A DNA stretch of 33,274 nt from Betaproteobacteria bacterium (GCA_009921465.1 RFXS01000010.1:1-33274), one strand, 5' to 3'; positions 1 to 10,093 are shown, counted from the stretch's first letter. Made by a program: numbers and translations. Notes: a model not told the origin generated them from the letters alone.

Positions 1-816
1 GATGTCTTGCAAGACATCGCCAGCTTCCTGACCGGGTTGGGTTGCAGCGTCTGCATGGAGCAAGAAACCGCCAGCCACACGGGGATGCAGGGCCACCCCA
101 TGCTGGAAGTCGAAGGCATTGCCAAACAGTGCGATTTGGCCCTGGTGGTGGGCGGCGACGGCACCATGCTCAGCTTTGGTCGCCGCCTGGCCGCCGCAGG
201 GGTGCCCCTGATTGGCATCAACCAAGGGCGCCTGGGCTTTATCACCGACATCGCCTTGGAGGGCTACCAGGCCATCCTCGCCCCCATGCTGGAGGGTCTG
301 TACGAGGTCGATCACCGCCCCCTCATGCACGCCAAAGTTTGGCGCGATGGGGTTTGCGTGTTCGACGCCCTGGCCATGAACGATGTGGTCGTCAACCGGG
401 GTGCCACCTCTGGAATGGTCGAGTTGCGGGTCGAGGTGGATGGCCATTTTGTGGCCAACCAGCGGGCCGACGGTTTGATCATCGCCTCGCCCACAGGCTC
501 GACCGCATATGCCTTGTCGGCCGGTGGGCCGGTGCTTCACCCTTCCCTTTCTGGCTGGGCCTTGGTGCCCATCGCCCCGCATACCCTGTCCAACCGGCCC
601 ATTGTGCTGGCCGACCCAGGCGAAATAGCGGTCGAATTGGTGGCCGGGCGCGACGCCAGTGCCAACTTTGATATGCAGTCGCTGGCCAAACTGTTGCACG
701 GCGACCGCATCACGGTGCGCCGTTCTCAGCACAAGGTGACTTTTTTACACCCAAAGGGCTGGAGCTACTTTGACACCTTGCGCAAAAAACTGCATTGGAA
801 CGAGGGGGGGACATGA
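1..816 (+). CDS. nadK: NAD kinase, 5' end missing
   Basis: ATP-dependent NAD kinase, which phosphorylates cytosolic NAD to NADP. The frame is open from the first base, so the start lies upstream of the window; roughly 25 to 30 residues are missing compared with the usual 290 to 300. Visible family marks are the GGDGT loop near residue 51, the GINQGRLGF stretch about 25 residues later, and the NAD-binding SPTGSTAY segment followed by SAGGP near residue 165. The C-terminus HPKGWSYF resembles the E. coli end HPKDYSYF. Its stop codon overlaps the recN start (ATGA at 813-816), so the two are probably translationally coupled. In many Burkholderiales I recall hrcA lying next to nadK, which would fit the HrcA operator found at rpoH in this window, but that gene is not visible here. 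Confidence 0.95.
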   Translation, partial: DVLQDIASFLTGLGCSVCMEQETASHTGMQGHPMLEVEGIAKQCDLALVVGGDGTMLSFGRRLAAAGVPLIGINQGRLGFITDIALEGYQAILAPMLEGLYEVDHRPLMHAKVWRDGVCVFDALAMNDVVVNRGATSGMVELRVEVDGHFVANQRADGLIIASPTGSTAYALSAGGPVLHPSLSGWALVPIAPHTLSNRPIVLADPGEIAVELVAGRDASANFDMQSLAKLLHGDRITVRRSQHKVTFLHPKGWSYFDTLRKKLHWNEGGT

Positions 817-2477
817 GCCTTCGTGCCATGGGTTTGCGCGATTTTGTGATCGTGCGCAGCCTCGACCTTGAGTTTCAATCGGGCCTGAGCGTGCTCACCG
901 GCGAGACCGGCGCGGGCAAGTCCATTTTGATCGACGCCTTGCAACTCGCTTTGGGCGAGCGTGCCGACGCCAACGTGGTGCGCGAGGGTGCGGCGCGTTG
1001 CGAGATCAGCGCCGAGTTCGATGCCACCCCCCCGGTTCAACAGTGGCTGCAAGCCGCCGGGTTTGAAGCCAGCGACAGCTTATTGCTCAAACGCACGGTG
1101 GACGCCCAAGGCAAAAGCCGCGCTTGGATCAATGGCAGTGCGGCCACCGCCACCCAGTTGCGAGAAGTCAGCGAGTGGCTGGTGGACATCCATGGTCAAC
1201 ACGCCTGGCAAAGCCTGACCCGACCGGATGCGGTGCGCGGCTTGCTCGACGCCTACAGTGGCATCGACACCAAGGCTTTGACCCACCATTGGCAAGATTG
1301 GCGCGCCAGCCAACAAGCCTTGGAGCAAGCTGTCCAAGCCCAACACAACCTGTCCCAAGAGCGTGAGCGTTTGGAGTGGCAAATATCCGAGTTGGACAAA
1401 CTCAACCCCATGCCCGATGAGTGGGAAAGTCTCAATGCCGACCACACCCGACTCAGCCACGCCCAAAACCTGCTCGATGCGGCACAGAAAGCTTTGCGCG
1501 AACTCGACAGCGACGAGCAAGGCGCACTCGGACAGCTGTCCAAGGCGCAAAACCTGTTGCTTGAACAAGCACAAGTGGAGCCCGAGTTTGACAACCTCGC
1601 CGATGTGCTGGCCTCAAGCTTGGCGCAGGCTTCAGACGCAGCCCATTCATTGCAAAGCTGGCTGCGCCGCACCGACTTGGACCCGCAACGACTGCAAAGC
1701 CTGGACGAACGCGTGGGTCTGTGGATGTCTTTGGCGCGCCGCTTCAAGCGCCAACCCAATGATCTGGCTGCCTTGCTGCAGTCTTGGCGCAGCGAGTTAA
1801 AACGCCTGGAGTTGGCCAGCGACTTGGCCGCGCTGGAAAAGGCGCAGGAAACCGCGGGCCTGGCCTACCTAACCGAGGCAAAGCGGGTCTCTCAAGCGCG
1901 CGGGCGCGGCGCACCCAAATTGGCCAAGGCCATCACCCAGGCCATGCAAGGCCTGGGCATGCAAGGCGGGCGCTTTGAGGTGGCCTTGAACAAACTGGCC
2001 CAGGCCCAAGCCAGCGGCCTGGAAGAAGTGGTTTTTTTGGTGGCGGGGCATGCAGGCAGCACCCCCAGACCAGTGGGCAAAGTCGCCTCGGGGGGCGAAC
2101 TCTCGCGCATTGCCTTGGCCATTGCAGTGACCACCAGCGCCTTGGGCCAAGCCCAGACCTTGATTTTTGACGAAGTCGACTCGGGTGTGGGGGGGGCTGT
2201 GGCCGAAACCGTTGGCCGCTTGATGCAGCAACTCGGCGCCGATCGCCAAGTGCTGGCGGTGACCCATCTGTCCCAAGTGGCTGCGTGCGCCCACCACCAC
2301 TGGTTGGTAACCAAGTTGAGTGACAAGTCCGGCAGTTTCAGTCAGTTGCAAACAGTGTCTGGCGAGGAAAGAACACAAGAAATTGCCCGCATGTTGGGCG
2401 GCGACAAGCGATCGGCGACCTCCCTGGCCCATGCGCGCGAGATGCTGCAAAACCTCAGTCGCAAAGGCAGTGCCTGA
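813..2477 (+). CDS. recN: DNA repair protein RecN
   Basis: SMC-like ATPase of recombinational double-strand break repair; 554 residues, close to the 553 of E. coli. The Walker A motif GETGAGKS lies at residues 30-37, the middle is a heptad-rich helical (coiled-coil) region from about 150 to 370, and the C-terminal half carries the ABC signature region [10 protein letters not shown] followed by the Walker B strand [12 protein letters not shown]. The ATG at 813 was chosen because it overlaps the nadK stop and follows a purine-rich GAGGGGGGG stretch; an upstream in-frame TTG at 795 lies inside nadK and would add residues the family lacks. The stop (TGA 2475-2477) overlaps the rapZ ATG by one base, so nadK, recN and rapZ look like one transcription unit. 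Confidence 0.97.
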   Translation: MSLRAMGLRDFVIVRSLDLEFQSGLSVLTGETGAGKSILIDALQLALGERADANVVREGAARCEISAEFDATPPVQQWLQAAGFEASDSLLLKRTVDAQGKSRAWINGSAATATQLREVSEWLVDIHGQHAWQSLTRPDAVRGLLDAYSGIDTKALTHHWQDWRASQQALEQAVQAQHNLSQERERLEWQISELDKLNPMPDEWESLNADHTRLSHAQNLLDAAQKALRELDSDEQGALGQLSKAQNLLLEQAQVEPEFDNLADVLASSLAQASDAAHSLQSWLRRTDLDPQRLQSLDERVGLWMSLARRFKRQPNDLAALLQSWRSELKRLELASDLAALEKAQETAGLAYLTEAKRVSQARGRGAPKLAKAITQAMQGLGMQGGRFEVALNKLAQAQASGLEEVVFLVAGHAGSTPRPVGKVASGGELSRIALAIAVTTSALGQAQTLIFDEVDSGVGGAVAETVGRLMQQLGADRQVLAVTHLSQVAACAHHHWLVTKLSDKSGSFSQLQTVSGEERTQEIARMLGGDKRSATSLAHAREMLQNLSRKGSA

Positions 2478-3364
2478 TGAAAAAAGTGCGCCAAGAGCTG
2501 GTGCTCATCACCGGCATGTCCGGATCGGGTAAATCGGTGGCCTTGCACGCGTTGGAAGACGCGGGTTATTTGTGCGTGGACAATTTGCCGCCCGAGTTGC
2601 TGCGCTCGTTTGTACAGCTCGAGCAAAAACGCAAGGAAAAACGCATTGCCATTGCCATGGATGTGCGCAGCGCTGCTTCGCTGCCCTTGCTGCCCCAAGA
2701 GCTGGAATTGGTGCGGCAAAAAGACGTGGATGTGCGCATGTTGTTTTTGGATGCCAGCACCAACACCCTGGTCCAGCGCTTTTCTGAGACGCGCCGCCGC
2801 CATCCCCTGTCGCGCACGGACACCCTGAGCGCCAGCGCGGACATCGAGCGCAACCTGATTGAATCCATCGAACTCGAGCGCGAGCTGCTGGTGGACTTGC
2901 GCGACAAAGCGCACATCATCGACACCAGCCATCTGCGCAATGCCAAGCTGCAAAGCTACGTCAAATCGCTGATCTCTGCCCCAGCAGCACAGTTGACCTT
3001 GATGTTTGAGTCGTTTGCCTTCAAACGCGGCATTCCCATGCACGCCGACTTTGTGTTTGACATGCGCATGTTGCCCAACCCACACTACGAAAACGAACTG
3101 CGCGAGATGACGGGCAGCGACGCGCCGGTCATGGCGTGGTTGCAGCAGCACGACACAGTGCAGCGCATGGCCGACGACATTGAGCGCTTTTTGCGCGACT
3201 GGTTGCCCTCACTGACGCAAGACCACCGCAGCTATGTCACGGTGGCCATTGGCTGCACCGGTGGCCAGCACCGATCTGTTTACATGGTGGAACAGCTGGC
3301 CAATCGGTTTCAAGGGCAATGGGTCACTTTGTTTCGCCATCGCGAACAAGCCGATCGCACCTGA
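2477..3364 (+). CDS. rapZ: RapZ (YvcJ-type) nucleotide-binding RNase adapter family protein
   Basis: 295-residue member of the RapZ/YvcJ family. In enteric bacteria RapZ binds the small RNA GlmZ and presents it to RNase E, tuning glucosamine-6-phosphate synthesis; whether that target exists here is unknown. The Walker A motif GMSGSGKS is at residues 13-20, followed by the conserved DNLPPELL near 36-43. The C-terminal domain ends with the family pattern [14 protein letters not shown]. The start overlaps the recN stop in a TGATG arrangement. In other Burkholderiales rapZ is often beside hprK (HPr kinase); no hprK is present here. The gene converges on mutY with only 3 bp between the two stop codons and no visible terminator. 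Confidence 0.95.
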   Translation: MKKVRQELVLITGMSGSGKSVALHALEDAGYLCVDNLPPELLRSFVQLEQKRKEKRIAIAMDVRSAASLPLLPQELELVRQKDVDVRMLFLDASTNTLVQRFSETRRRHPLSRTDTLSASADIERNLIESIELERELLVDLRDKAHIIDTSHLRNAKLQSYVKSLISAPAAQLTLMFESFAFKRGIPMHADFVFDMRMLPNPHYENELREMTGSDAPVMAWLQQHDTVQRMADDIERFLRDWLPSLTQDHRSYVTVAIGCTGGQHRSVYMVEQLANRFQGQWVTLFRHREQADRT

Positions 3365-3367
3365 GCC

Positions 3368-4405
3368 TCAGGCGGACAGCAAGCGGCGCAGGGGCGCGGG
3401 CAAGCCCAAGCCAGGCCAGGCATTGGCTTGCCACCATTGGCCATCACCCCAAGTTGACGAAGCGGGCACCTGCAAATGCAAGGGGTGCAGGTGCAAATCG
3501 CGGTGGGTGAGCACATGCACAAATGGCGTTTGCGCACGCACCCGGGGATGCCAAGCCAAGGGCACGGCCTGCATCGCATCCCCCTCGCTTTCATAGATGG
3601 GTGGACCATACAAGCCAGCCCAGATCCCGGTGGGGGGGCGTTTGCGCAACCAAACCGCGCCTTGCGCGGTGGTGGGCAACAGCAGCCACCATGATTGCGC
3701 ACGCCGCACCAGCTTGCGGGTTTTGACTGGATAGTCAGTGGGCACGCCCTTGGCGTTTGCTTGGCACAAGGGCTGCACCGGGCACAGTGCACATTGCGGT
3801 TGGCGCGTGTGGCACACCGTGGCGCCCAAATCCATCAGCCCCTGGGTGTATTGGTGCATGGACTTGACCCACGCCCCCTTGGGCAATAAATCGTGGGCGA
3901 GTTGATTGAGATTTTTCTGCGCAGCGGCAACGGACAAATCTTCGCCAAAAGCGAGCAAACGGGTCAGCACCCGGCGCACATTGCCATCCATGATCGACAC
4001 AGCTTGACCAAAGCACAGCGAAGCAATGGCCGCCGCCGTGGACGGGCCAATGCCGGGGAGTTTTTGCAAAGCCGCCAGATCCTGCGGGAAAACGCCGCCA
4101 TGCGCTTGCACGACCTCTTGGGCACAGCGGTGCAGCATGCGGGCACGGCTGTAGTAACCCAGGCCACTCCACAGGCCCATCACCTCATCAAGGTCAGCAC
4201 CGGCCAATGCCTGAACCGTTGGAAAACGCTGGATAAACCGCTCGAAATACACCTTGACGGTGCTGACCTGGGTTTGCTGCAGCATGATCTCTGACAGCCA
4301 CACGGGGTAAGGTGTCAGACTCGCCTGCCAAGGCAGGTCGTGACGACCATGGCGGCGCTGCCACTGGATCAGCAAGGGTGCAAAGCGATGCAAGTCCAAG
4401 TCCAT
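3368..4405 (-). CDS. mutY: A/G-specific adenine DNA glycosylase MutY
   Basis: Removes adenine mispaired with 8-oxoguanine; 345 residues. The catalytic Glu is E39 in LSEIMLQQTQ. The helix-hairpin-helix LPGIGPSTAAA is near 116-126, followed by the essential Asp D140 in IMDGNVRR. The [4Fe-4S] ligands are C198, C205, C208 and C214, spaced x6-x2-x5 as the family requires. The rest, from about residue 235, is the NUDIX-like domain that recognises 8-oxoG. The open frame extends far upstream into mutM, but the ATG at 4405, 4 bp after the mutM stop, gives the family N-terminus. Cotranscribed with mutM, which acts on the same lesion opposite cytosine. Confidence 0.96.
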   Translation of the reverse strand: MDLDLHRFAPLLIQWQRRHGRHDLPWQASLTPYPVWLSEIMLQQTQVSTVKVYFERFIQRFPTVQALAGADLDEVMGLWSGLGYYSRARMLHRCAQEVVQAHGGVFPQDLAALQKLPGIGPSTAAAIASLCFGQAVSIMDGNVRRVLTRLLAFGEDLSVAAAQKNLNQLAHDLLPKGAWVKSMHQYTQGLMDLGATVCHTRQPQCALCPVQPLCQANAKGVPTDYPVKTRKLVRRAQSWWLLLPTTAQGAVWLRKRPPTGIWAGLYGPPIYESEGDAMQAVPLAWHPRVRAQTPFVHVLTHRDLHLHPLHLQVPASSTWGDGQWWQANAWPGLGLPAPLRRLLSA

Positions 4406-4409
4406 GGCC

Positions 4410-5225
4410 TCAATTGCGCTGGCACTGGGGACAATAAAAAGTTGAGCGCTGTCCCTGCACCCGGCGGCGAATGGTGGTGCCGCATTCGCGGCATGGCTGA
4501 CCTTCGCGGTCATACACCTTGGTCTCGAGTTGGAAATAACCGCTTTGCCCTTCGGTTCCGGTGAAGTCACGCAAGCTGCTCCCGCCAATGGCAATGGCCC
4601 GCGACAACACCTGTTGAATGGCCGCATGCAAGGCCGCAGCGCGCGGTCGACTGATGCGCTGGGCCGACAGCGTGGGGCGGATGCCAGCCAAAAACAGGGC
4701 TTCGCAGGCGTAAATATTGCCCACTCCCACCACCACATCACCCGCGAGCAGCAACTGTTTGATCGCGGTTCGCCTTTGGCGCAAAGCCTGATGAAAACCC
4801 TGGGGCTGAAATGCGCTTTGCAAAGGCTCCAACCCCAAATGCCCCAGCAATTGCTGCGCCTGGGGGCTGCTCTCGGCCGGGGCATAAACCACAGCGCCAA
4901 AGCGGCGCGGGTCGTTCAAGCGCAAACAACCATGTGTGGTCATCAAGTCAAAATGATCGTGTAAGCCCGGGTCGGGCCTGGTGGGCCACAGCCGCAAACT
5001 GCCCGACATGCCCAAGTGCCACAGCAACAAACCCTCGCTGAGGTCCATCAACAGGTACTTGCCACGGCGACGCACATCCAAAATGGTGCGCCCCACCAAG
5101 CTCTGGGGCAGGCACTGCAAAGGCCAGCGCAGGGGCTTGCCCAGATAAGCCGCTTCGATGCGGGCTCCTTGCAAGGGCCCAACCAAGCCCAGCCGGGTGA
5201 CTTCAACTTCGGGTAATTCAGGCAT
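4410..5225 (-). CDS. mutM: formamidopyrimidine-DNA glycosylase MutM (Fpg)
   Basis: Bifunctional glycosylase/AP lyase that excises 8-oxoguanine and formamidopyrimidines; 271 residues, the normal length. It begins with the MPELPEVE N-terminus, whose P2 is the Schiff-base nucleophile and E3 a catalytic acid; K56 in RRRGKYLL is the conserved beta-hairpin lysine. The C-terminal zinc finger has C245, C248, C265 and C268 (x2-x16-x2). It heads a two-gene operon with mutY. It is divergent from the TPR gene; only 41 bp separate the two starts, with a symmetric AT-rich -10-like site at 5252-5260. Confidence 0.97.
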   Translation of the reverse strand: MPELPEVEVTRLGLVGPLQGARIEAAYLGKPLRWPLQCLPQSLVGRTILDVRRRGKYLLMDLSEGLLLWHLGMSGSLRLWPTRPDPGLHDHFDLMTTHGCLRLNDPRRFGAVVYAPAESSPQAQQLLGHLGLEPLQSAFQPQGFHQALRQRRTAIKQLLLAGDVVVGVGNIYACEALFLAGIRPTLSAQRISRPRAAALHAAIQQVLSRAIAIGGSSLRDFTGTEGQSGYFQLETKVYDREGQPCRECGTTIRRRVQGQRSTFYCPQCQRN

Positions 5226-5251
5226 GCGTGGGGATGAAAAAGCAAAGCAGC

Positions 5252-5260
5252 GATTATCAT
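5252..5260. promoter_or_regulatory. candidate shared -10 region, mutM / TPR gene
   Basis: The nine bases GATTATCAT are the most AT-rich part of the 41-bp divergent spacer. Read on +, TATCAT (5255-5260) ends exactly 6 nt before the TPR ATG at 5267. Read on -, GATAAT (5258-5253) lies 27 nt before the mutM ATG. No good -35 box is visible for either direction, so this is inference from position and composition. Confidence 0.35.
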
Positions 5261-5266
5261 CCGTGC

Positions 5267-6994
5267 ATGAAAAAATCAGCGTGCTGGACCTTGTGTCTGT
5301 TGTTGGGGGGGGCGAGTGCGGCTTGGGGTCAAACCGCAGCGGCGCGGCAACAAGCCCAAGCGCGTCAAGAAGCGGCCCTCATGGCAGAGGCTTTTTACGA
5401 GGTGTTGCTGGGCGAACTCAACGCCCGCGACAACAACCCCGGGGCGGCATTTTCTTTGCTGCTGGATGCGGCCACCAAAACCAACGATGTGCGCTTGTAC
5501 CAACGGGCCGTGGACTTGGCCTTGCAATCGCGCTCGGGAGATGCGGCCTTGCAAGCGGCCAGGGCCTGGAAATCGGCCAACCCCAACTCACGCCAGGCCA
5601 ATTTGTACATCCTGCAAATCTTGCTGGCATTGAATCGCGTGGGCGACAGCTCGGAGGCCTTGCGCGCCGAAGTCGCTTTGACTGCGCCCAACGAACAAAA
5701 CCTCGCCTTGGCCAATTTGCACCGCCACCTTGGACAAGTGGCCGACAAGAAAAAAGCGGCCTCGGTGCTGGAGCAGGCCATTGCACCCTACCTGCAAGCA
5801 CCTGCCACTGCAGCGGCTGCCTGGTCCAGCGTGGGCCGGGTGCGCTTGGCTGCCAACGACACCACGGGCGCTTTGGAGGCGGCACGCAAAGCCTTTGATG
5901 CCGAACCCACCGCCATCGACCCAGGCTTGTTGGCCTTGGACTTGCTCGAAAAGAACGTGCCAGGGGCCATGGCCTTATTGGATCTGTCATTGGCCAAAGT
6001 GGAGTTGCCCGAGCTGCGCTTGGGGCTGATCCAGTGGCAACTGGAGAACAAGCTTTACACACCCGCCCGCGCTCAACTCGAGCGCATGAACCAAACCCAA
6101 CCCCAGGTGGCCGAAGCCTGGCTGATGCTGGGTTTGCTCAACGCTGACGAAAACCGATTGCCTGCGGCACAACAGGCTTTGCAGCGTTACCTGGGTTTGG
6201 TGCAAGACAGGACAGCCCCACCCAAGCGGGGCATGGCGCAGGCTTATTTGGGCTTGGCCCAAGCAGCCGACAAACTGCGGGATGAAAAATCCGCCATGGT
6301 GTGGCTGGAGAAAATCGAACATCCCGACTTTTTGGTTCAAGCCCAAAGTCGACGCGCCCAATTGTTGGCAAGACAAGGCAAGTTGGATGAGGCACGCAAA
6401 CTCATTCAAAGCCTGCCCGTCAACAGCGCCATCCAAGAGCGCGGCAAGTTGCTCGCCGAGGTCAAATTGCTGCGCGACAACAAGCAATACCTGTTGGCCC
6501 ATGGGTTGATCAGTCAGGCTGTGTTGCGCGACCCGCAGGACAACGATTTGTTGTACGAACTGGCCATGATCGACGAAAAACTCGACCGCCTCGATGACAT
6601 GGAACGCAGGCTGCGCGAATTGATCAAGCGCCTGCCCAACCAACCGCATGCTTACAACGCCTTGGGCTATTCCTTGGCCGAGCGCAATCTGCGCCTGGCC
6701 GAGGCCAAGCAGTTGATTGCCCGCGCCCTGGAGTTGGCACCCGAAGACCCTTCCATCACCGACAGCTTGGGATGGGTGGAGTTTCGGTTGGGCAACTTGC
6801 CGGCCGCTTTGTCGCTGTTGAAAAAAGCCTACGCCAACCAAGCCGATGCTGAAATTGCAGCCCACATGGGTGAGGTGCTGTGGCAACTCAACCAACGCGA
6901 TCAAGCACGCAGCATTTGGCGTGAAGGCTTGCAAAAAGAAGCTGACAACGACACCCTGCGCGAGACTTTGCGGCGCTTGAAAGTCGATCTTTGA
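5267..6994 (+). CDS. periplasmic tetratricopeptide repeat protein
   Basis: A 575-residue protein with a Sec-type signal peptide: MKKSACWT start, hydrophobic core [11 protein letters not shown], likely cleavage after AWG near residue 21. The mature part is almost all helical and Ala/Leu-rich, with TPR-like units; the clearest are near the C-terminus ([20 protein letters not shown], then [21 protein letters not shown]). Such proteins scaffold protein complexes; the specific partner is unknown. The gene regularly precedes lolB and ispE in Burkholderiales, which might suggest an envelope role. I chose ATG 5267 rather than the in-frame GTG 5228 because only the later start puts the positively charged end next to the signal helix. 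No Shine-Dalgarno is evident. Its stop overlaps the lolB start. Confidence 0.85.
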   Translation: MKKSACWTLCLLLGGASAAWGQTAAARQQAQARQEAALMAEAFYEVLLGELNARDNNPGAAFSLLLDAATKTNDVRLYQRAVDLALQSRSGDAALQAARAWKSANPNSRQANLYILQILLALNRVGDSSEALRAEVALTAPNEQNLALANLHRHLGQVADKKKAASVLEQAIAPYLQAPATAAAAWSSVGRVRLAANDTTGALEAARKAFDAEPTAIDPGLLALDLLEKNVPGAMALLDLSLAKVELPELRLGLIQWQLENKLYTPARAQLERMNQTQPQVAEAWLMLGLLNADENRLPAAQQALQRYLGLVQDRTAPPKRGMAQAYLGLAQAADKLRDEKSAMVWLEKIEHPDFLVQAQSRRAQLLARQGKLDEARKLIQSLPVNSAIQERGKLLAEVKLLRDNKQYLLAHGLISQAVLRDPQDNDLLYELAMIDEKLDRLDDMERRLRELIKRLPNQPHAYNALGYSLAERNLRLAEAKQLIARALELAPEDPSITDSLGWVEFRLGNLPAALSLLKKAYANQADAEIAAHMGEVLWQLNQRDQARSIWREGLQKEADNDTLRETLRRLKVDL

Positions 6995-7461
6995 ACTGGG
7001 TGCGGTGTGCGTGGCTTTGCTTGGCCACGGCCTTGAGTGCCTGTGCCAACACCCCCTCCCCGCCACGGGACGGCTTTTGGCAAGGTCGCATCAGCCTGAC
7101 CGTGCACCAAGAGCCGGTACAAAACGTGTCTGCCGAATTTGAACTGGAAGGCGATGCCATCCAAGGCGAGTTGTCCTTGCTCTCGCCGCTGGGGCAGGTG
7201 GGCTTGGTCCTGCGCTGGTCGCCTGGGCTGGCCCAATGGCAACAAAATGGCCAAACCCGCAGCTTTGCCAGCCTGGACGAAATGACCCAAACTGCTATCG
7301 GCACAGACATTCCGGTACCGGCTTTGTTTGACTGGCTGGCTGGGCGCGACCTGCCCGTTGCTGGCTGGACCATCGAGCGCAGCGGCACGCCGGGCGCTTG
7401 GACCGCGCGCAGAGTCCGCCCCCAGCCCGCTGTGACCTTGAAAATTGCCACCCGGCCATGA
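6991..7461 (+). CDS. lolB: outer membrane lipoprotein LolB (insertion receptor)
   Basis: LolB takes lipoproteins from periplasmic carrier LolA and inserts them in the outer membrane. The predicted product is 156 residues, somewhat short for the family. A lipoprotein signal is present: LATALSAC with the lipidated Cys at residue 18, followed by a loop-forming region and the FWQGRISL strand typical of the LolB barrel start. The TTG at 6991 overlaps the TPR stop (TTGA), suggesting coupling; a GTG at 7000 is the alternative and would still leave a usable lipobox. The stop overlaps the ispE start as ATGA. LolB sequences are poorly conserved, so the call rests on lipobox, size and the well-known lolB–ispE neighbourhood. 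Confidence 0.85.
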   Translation: MNWVRCAWLCLATALSACANTPSPPRDGFWQGRISLTVHQEPVQNVSAEFELEGDAIQGELSLLSPLGQVGLVLRWSPGLAQWQQNGQTRSFASLDEMTQTAIGTDIPVPALFDWLAGRDLPVAGWTIERSGTPGAWTARRVRPQPAVTLKIATRP

Positions 7462-8303
7462 GTGCGCTCTACAACATCCCTGCGCCGGCCAAACTCAATG
7501 TGTTTTTGCACATCGTGGATCGGCTGCCCAACGGCTATCATGCCTTGCAATCGGTCTTCATGCTGATCGATTGGTGCGACAGGTTGCACATCGAAACCAC
7601 CCCAGGATCAGCCATCACGCGCCTGGACCTGGGCCCCCCCTTGCCAGCCGATGATTTGTGCGTGCAAGCGGCCAAAGCCTTGCAAAAGGCCGCTGGCGTG
7701 CGAGCGGGCGCACACATTACCTTGGACAAGCAGTTGCCCAGCCAAGCCGGATTGGGTGGCGGTTCATCCGATGCGGCCAGCACCTTGATGGCCCTCAACC
7801 GCTTGTGGCAGCTGAACTGGCCCCTCGAGCGTTTGCTGCCCATGGCCCTGTCCTTGGGCGCGGATGTGCCGTTTTTCTTGTGCGGCCAATCGGCCTGGGT
7901 GGAGGGCGTGGGCGAGCGCATCACCCCGATCGACTTGCCCGAAGCTGAATTTGTGGTGCTCAAGCCTGCTGCAGGGCTGGAAACCGCACAGATCTTCAAA
8001 GACCCAGAGCTCAAACGAGACACAGACCCTGCTACAATCTCGGGCTTTGCTGCACAAGGCTTTGACTTTGGTCGAAACGATTTGCAGCCGGTGGCCCAAA
8101 AGTGGTGTCCCGAAGTCACGCAAGCCCTCGATTGGCTCACGCGACTTGGGTTGCAACCTCGGATGACCGGTTCTGGCAGTGCGGTGTTTGCCCAACTGCC
8201 CCATCCTCTGGAGTGGCCCGCAACACCCCAAGGCTGGCAAATCAAGCTGTGTCGCAATTTGAAAGTCCATCCCTTGGCAGCTTGGGCTTTCAGCAACGGT
8301 TGA
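7458..8303 (+). CDS. ispE: 4-diphosphocytidyl-2-C-methyl-D-erythritol kinase
   Basis: GHMP-family kinase of the MEP isoprenoid pathway, phosphorylating the 2-hydroxyl of CDP-methylerythritol; 281 residues, normal length. The N-terminal APAKLN includes the conserved K12. The ATP-binding loop LPSQAGLGGGSSD is at 93-105 and the catalytic Asp is D136 in LGADVPFF. The frame extends upstream to 7398, but ATG 7458 overlaps the lolB stop (ATGA) and gives the correct family start. tRNA-Gln begins 32 bp after the stop, so the tRNA is probably processed from the same transcript, as I recall for other Burkholderiales. Confidence 0.97.
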   Translation: MSALYNIPAPAKLNVFLHIVDRLPNGYHALQSVFMLIDWCDRLHIETTPGSAITRLDLGPPLPADDLCVQAAKALQKAAGVRAGAHITLDKQLPSQAGLGGGSSDAASTLMALNRLWQLNWPLERLLPMALSLGADVPFFLCGQSAWVEGVGERITPIDLPEAEFVVLKPAAGLETAQIFKDPELKRDTDPATISGFAAQGFDFGRNDLQPVAQKWCPEVTQALDWLTRLGLQPRMTGSGSAVFAQLPHPLEWPATPQGWQIKLCRNLKVHPLAAWAFSNG

Positions 8304-8335
8304 TTGGCAAAAGACTTCTGGTTTTTTGCCGGTGT

Positions 8336-8412
8336 AGGGGAGTCGCCAAGTTGGTCAAGGCACCGGATTTTGATTCCGGCATGCGAGGGTTCGAGTCCTT
8401 CCTCCCCTGCCA
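8336..8412 (+). tRNA. tRNA-Gln (anticodon UUG)
   Basis: A complete 77-nt cloverleaf. The acceptor strands AGGGGAG (8336-8342) and CTCCCCT (8402-8408) pair perfectly, with discriminator G8409 and an encoded CCA at 8410-8412. U8 is at 8343. The anticodon stem CCGGA/TCCGG (8363-8367 with 8375-8379) closes a 7-nt loop whose anticodon is TTG at 8370-8372. The T-loop GTTCGAGTC is intact. It sits between ispE and prs on the same strand. Confidence 0.97.
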
Positions 8413-8510
8413 CAGTTTCATGGCGGCACATGATGGTCACGGGCAACACCGTGGGTGCATGTTGTTGTGGTGTTGGTAGTCATTGGTCCGTTATTTCAAA
8501 CAATTTCATC

Positions 8511-9467
8511 ATGTCGACCCCTACCTCCGACTTCATGGTCTTCACGGGAAATGCCAATCCCAGCTTGGCCGCAGAAATTGCCGAAAACCTCGGTATTGAA
8601 CTCGGCGCCGCAACGGTCGGGCGCTTCTCAGATGGCGAGGTCACGGTCGAGTTGCACCAAAACGTTCGCGCCCGAGACGTCTTTGTGGTCCAGCCCACCT
8701 GTGCGCCCACCAACGAAAACCTGATGGAATTGCTCATCATGGTGGACGCCCTCAAACGGGCATCGGCCGAGCGCATCAGCGCCGTCATCCCCTATTTCGG
8801 CTACGCCCGCCAAGACCGCCGCCCGCGCTCGACCCGGGTGCCGATTTCGGCCAAAGTGGTGGCCAATTTGCTGCAAACCGTGGGTGTGGCGCGCATCTTG
8901 ACCATGGACTTGCATGCCGACCAAATCCAAGGCTTCTTTGACATCCCGGTGGACAATATTTACGCCTCCCCAGTGCTGCTGGGCGACTTGCGGCAAAAAG
9001 GCTACGAAGACCTGATCGTGGTCTCACCCGATGTGGGTGGTGTGGTGCGTGCTCGCGCTTTGGCCAAACAACTGGGCTGTGATTTGGCCATCATCGACAA
9101 ACGCCGCCCCAAAGCCAATGTGAGCGAAGTCATGCACGTGATTGGCGAGATCGAAGGGCGCAACTGCGTGATCATGGATGACATGATCGACACCGCAGGC
9201 ACCTTGGTCAAAGCAGCCGAAGTGCTCAAAGAGCGTGGTGCAAAAAAAGTCTATGCCTATTGCACGCACCCGATATTTTCTGGCCCCGCCATTGAACGCA
9301 TCAACCAAGGCAGCGCATTGGACGAGGTGGTGATCACCAACACCATCCCCTTGACCATGGGTGCTGCCCAATCCCCAAAAATCCGCCAACTCTCGGTGGC
9401 CCCGCTGATCGCAGCACTGGTCGCGGTGGATTCACACAGGAGTCATCATGAAATTTGTCGCATTTGA
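8511..9467 (+). CDS. prs: ribose-phosphate pyrophosphokinase with atypical C-terminus
   Basis: Makes PRPP from ribose 5-phosphate and ATP for nucleotide, histidine, tryptophan and NAD synthesis; 318 residues. The body is highly conserved: GRFSDGE, QSTCAPTN-like [24 protein letters not shown], the [11 protein letters not shown] metal/ATP site, [19 protein letters not shown], and the PRPP loop [11 protein letters not shown]. The tail is unusual. After [11 protein letters not shown] the family normally has a helix with an RI...DSV.SLF-type end; here it reads [17 protein letters not shown] and terminates 20 nt inside rplY. The AGGAG for rplY lies within this tail. This suggests a small deletion joining prs to the rplY leader, or an assembly error. 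The frame is open upstream through the tRNA; ATG 8511 gives the family start. Confidence 0.93.
   Translation: MSTPTSDFMVFTGNANPSLAAEIAENLGIELGAATVGRFSDGEVTVELHQNVRARDVFVVQPTCAPTNENLMELLIMVDALKRASAERISAVIPYFGYARQDRRPRSTRVPISAKVVANLLQTVGVARILTMDLHADQIQGFFDIPVDNIYASPVLLGDLRQKGYEDLIVVSPDVGGVVRARALAKQLGCDLAIIDKRRPKANVSEVMHVIGEIEGRNCVIMDDMIDTAGTLVKAAEVLKERGAKKVYAYCTHPIFSGPAIERINQGSALDEVVITNTIPLTMGAAQSPKIRQLSVAPLIAALVAVDSHRSHHEICRI
9438..9442 (+). promoter_or_regulatory. ribosome binding site of rplY inside prs
   Basis: A perfect AGGAG, 5 nt before the rplY ATG at 9448. It falls within the last codons of prs, so rplY initiation competes with elongating prs ribosomes. Confidence 0.75.
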
Positions 9468-10068
9468 GCGAAGCAAGCAGGGTACGGGTGCGAGCCGCCG
9501 TCTGCGCATCACTGGCCGCACGCCAGGGATTGTGTACGGCGGAACGGGCGAGCCCCAACTGATCGAACTCGACCACAACGCCTTATGGCACGCCCTCAAA
9601 AAAGAGGCTTTCCACTCCACCATTTTGGACATGGAGTTGAACCAACAATCCGCACGGGTGTTGCTGCGTGACGTGCAGTTTCACCCCTTCAAGCCATTGG
9701 TGCTGCACATCGACTTCCAGCGTGTCGACGCCAACACCAAGCTGCACATGAAGGTGCCACTGCATTACAGCGGTCAAGAGAATTCACCAGCGGTCAAAGC
9801 AGACGCCTGCTTGATCAACCATGTGCTGACCGAGATCGAAGTGTCTTGCCTGCCTGCCGACCTGCCCGAGTTCATCGCGGTCGACCTCAGTGGCTTGAAA
9901 AAAGGCACCTCGTTGCACCTCAAAGACATCACATTGCCCAACGGTGTGAGCGCAGTGGTCTCTGGCAAAAACAACCCGGTGCTCGTGGCCGTGGTATCCG
10001 TGGCAGCAGAAGAGACCCCGGCAGCAACCGCAGCGGCCCCCGCCGCCGCGCCAGCGGCCAAGAAATAA
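9448..10068 (+). CDS. rplY: 50S ribosomal protein L25 / general stress protein Ctc
   Basis: 5S rRNA-binding ribosomal protein of the long (Ctc/TL5) type, 206 residues. The N-terminal L25 domain (about 1-95) contains the typical [16 protein letters not shown] segment, and the second beta domain runs to about 190, with [17 protein letters not shown] characteristic of the family. It ends in a low-complexity Ala/Pro tail with a final KK, common in Burkholderiales. ATG 9448 follows a perfect AGGAG. Its first 20 nt overlap the 3' end of prs. A strong terminator follows 25 nt after the stop, closing the transcription unit. Confidence 0.97.
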   Translation: MKFVAFERSKQGTGASRRLRITGRTPGIVYGGTGEPQLIELDHNALWHALKKEAFHSTILDMELNQQSARVLLRDVQFHPFKPLVLHIDFQRVDANTKLHMKVPLHYSGQENSPAVKADACLINHVLTEIEVSCLPADLPEFIAVDLSGLKKGTSLHLKDITLPNGVSAVVSGKNNPVLVAVVSVAAEETPAATAAAPAAAPAAKK

Positions 10069-10093
10069 GCCCTCGGGCCTGCTCTTGAGTTTG

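Noticed and set aside
5987-7066. 359-codon open frame on - across the TPR gene and lolB
   Set aside because: Antisense to two well-supported genes, low-complexity translation, no start signal.
8438-8453. Hairpin CACGG/CCGTG between tRNA-Gln and prs, possible terminator or leader element
   Set aside because: Only 5 bp, no T-run after it, and no known riboswitch pattern around it.
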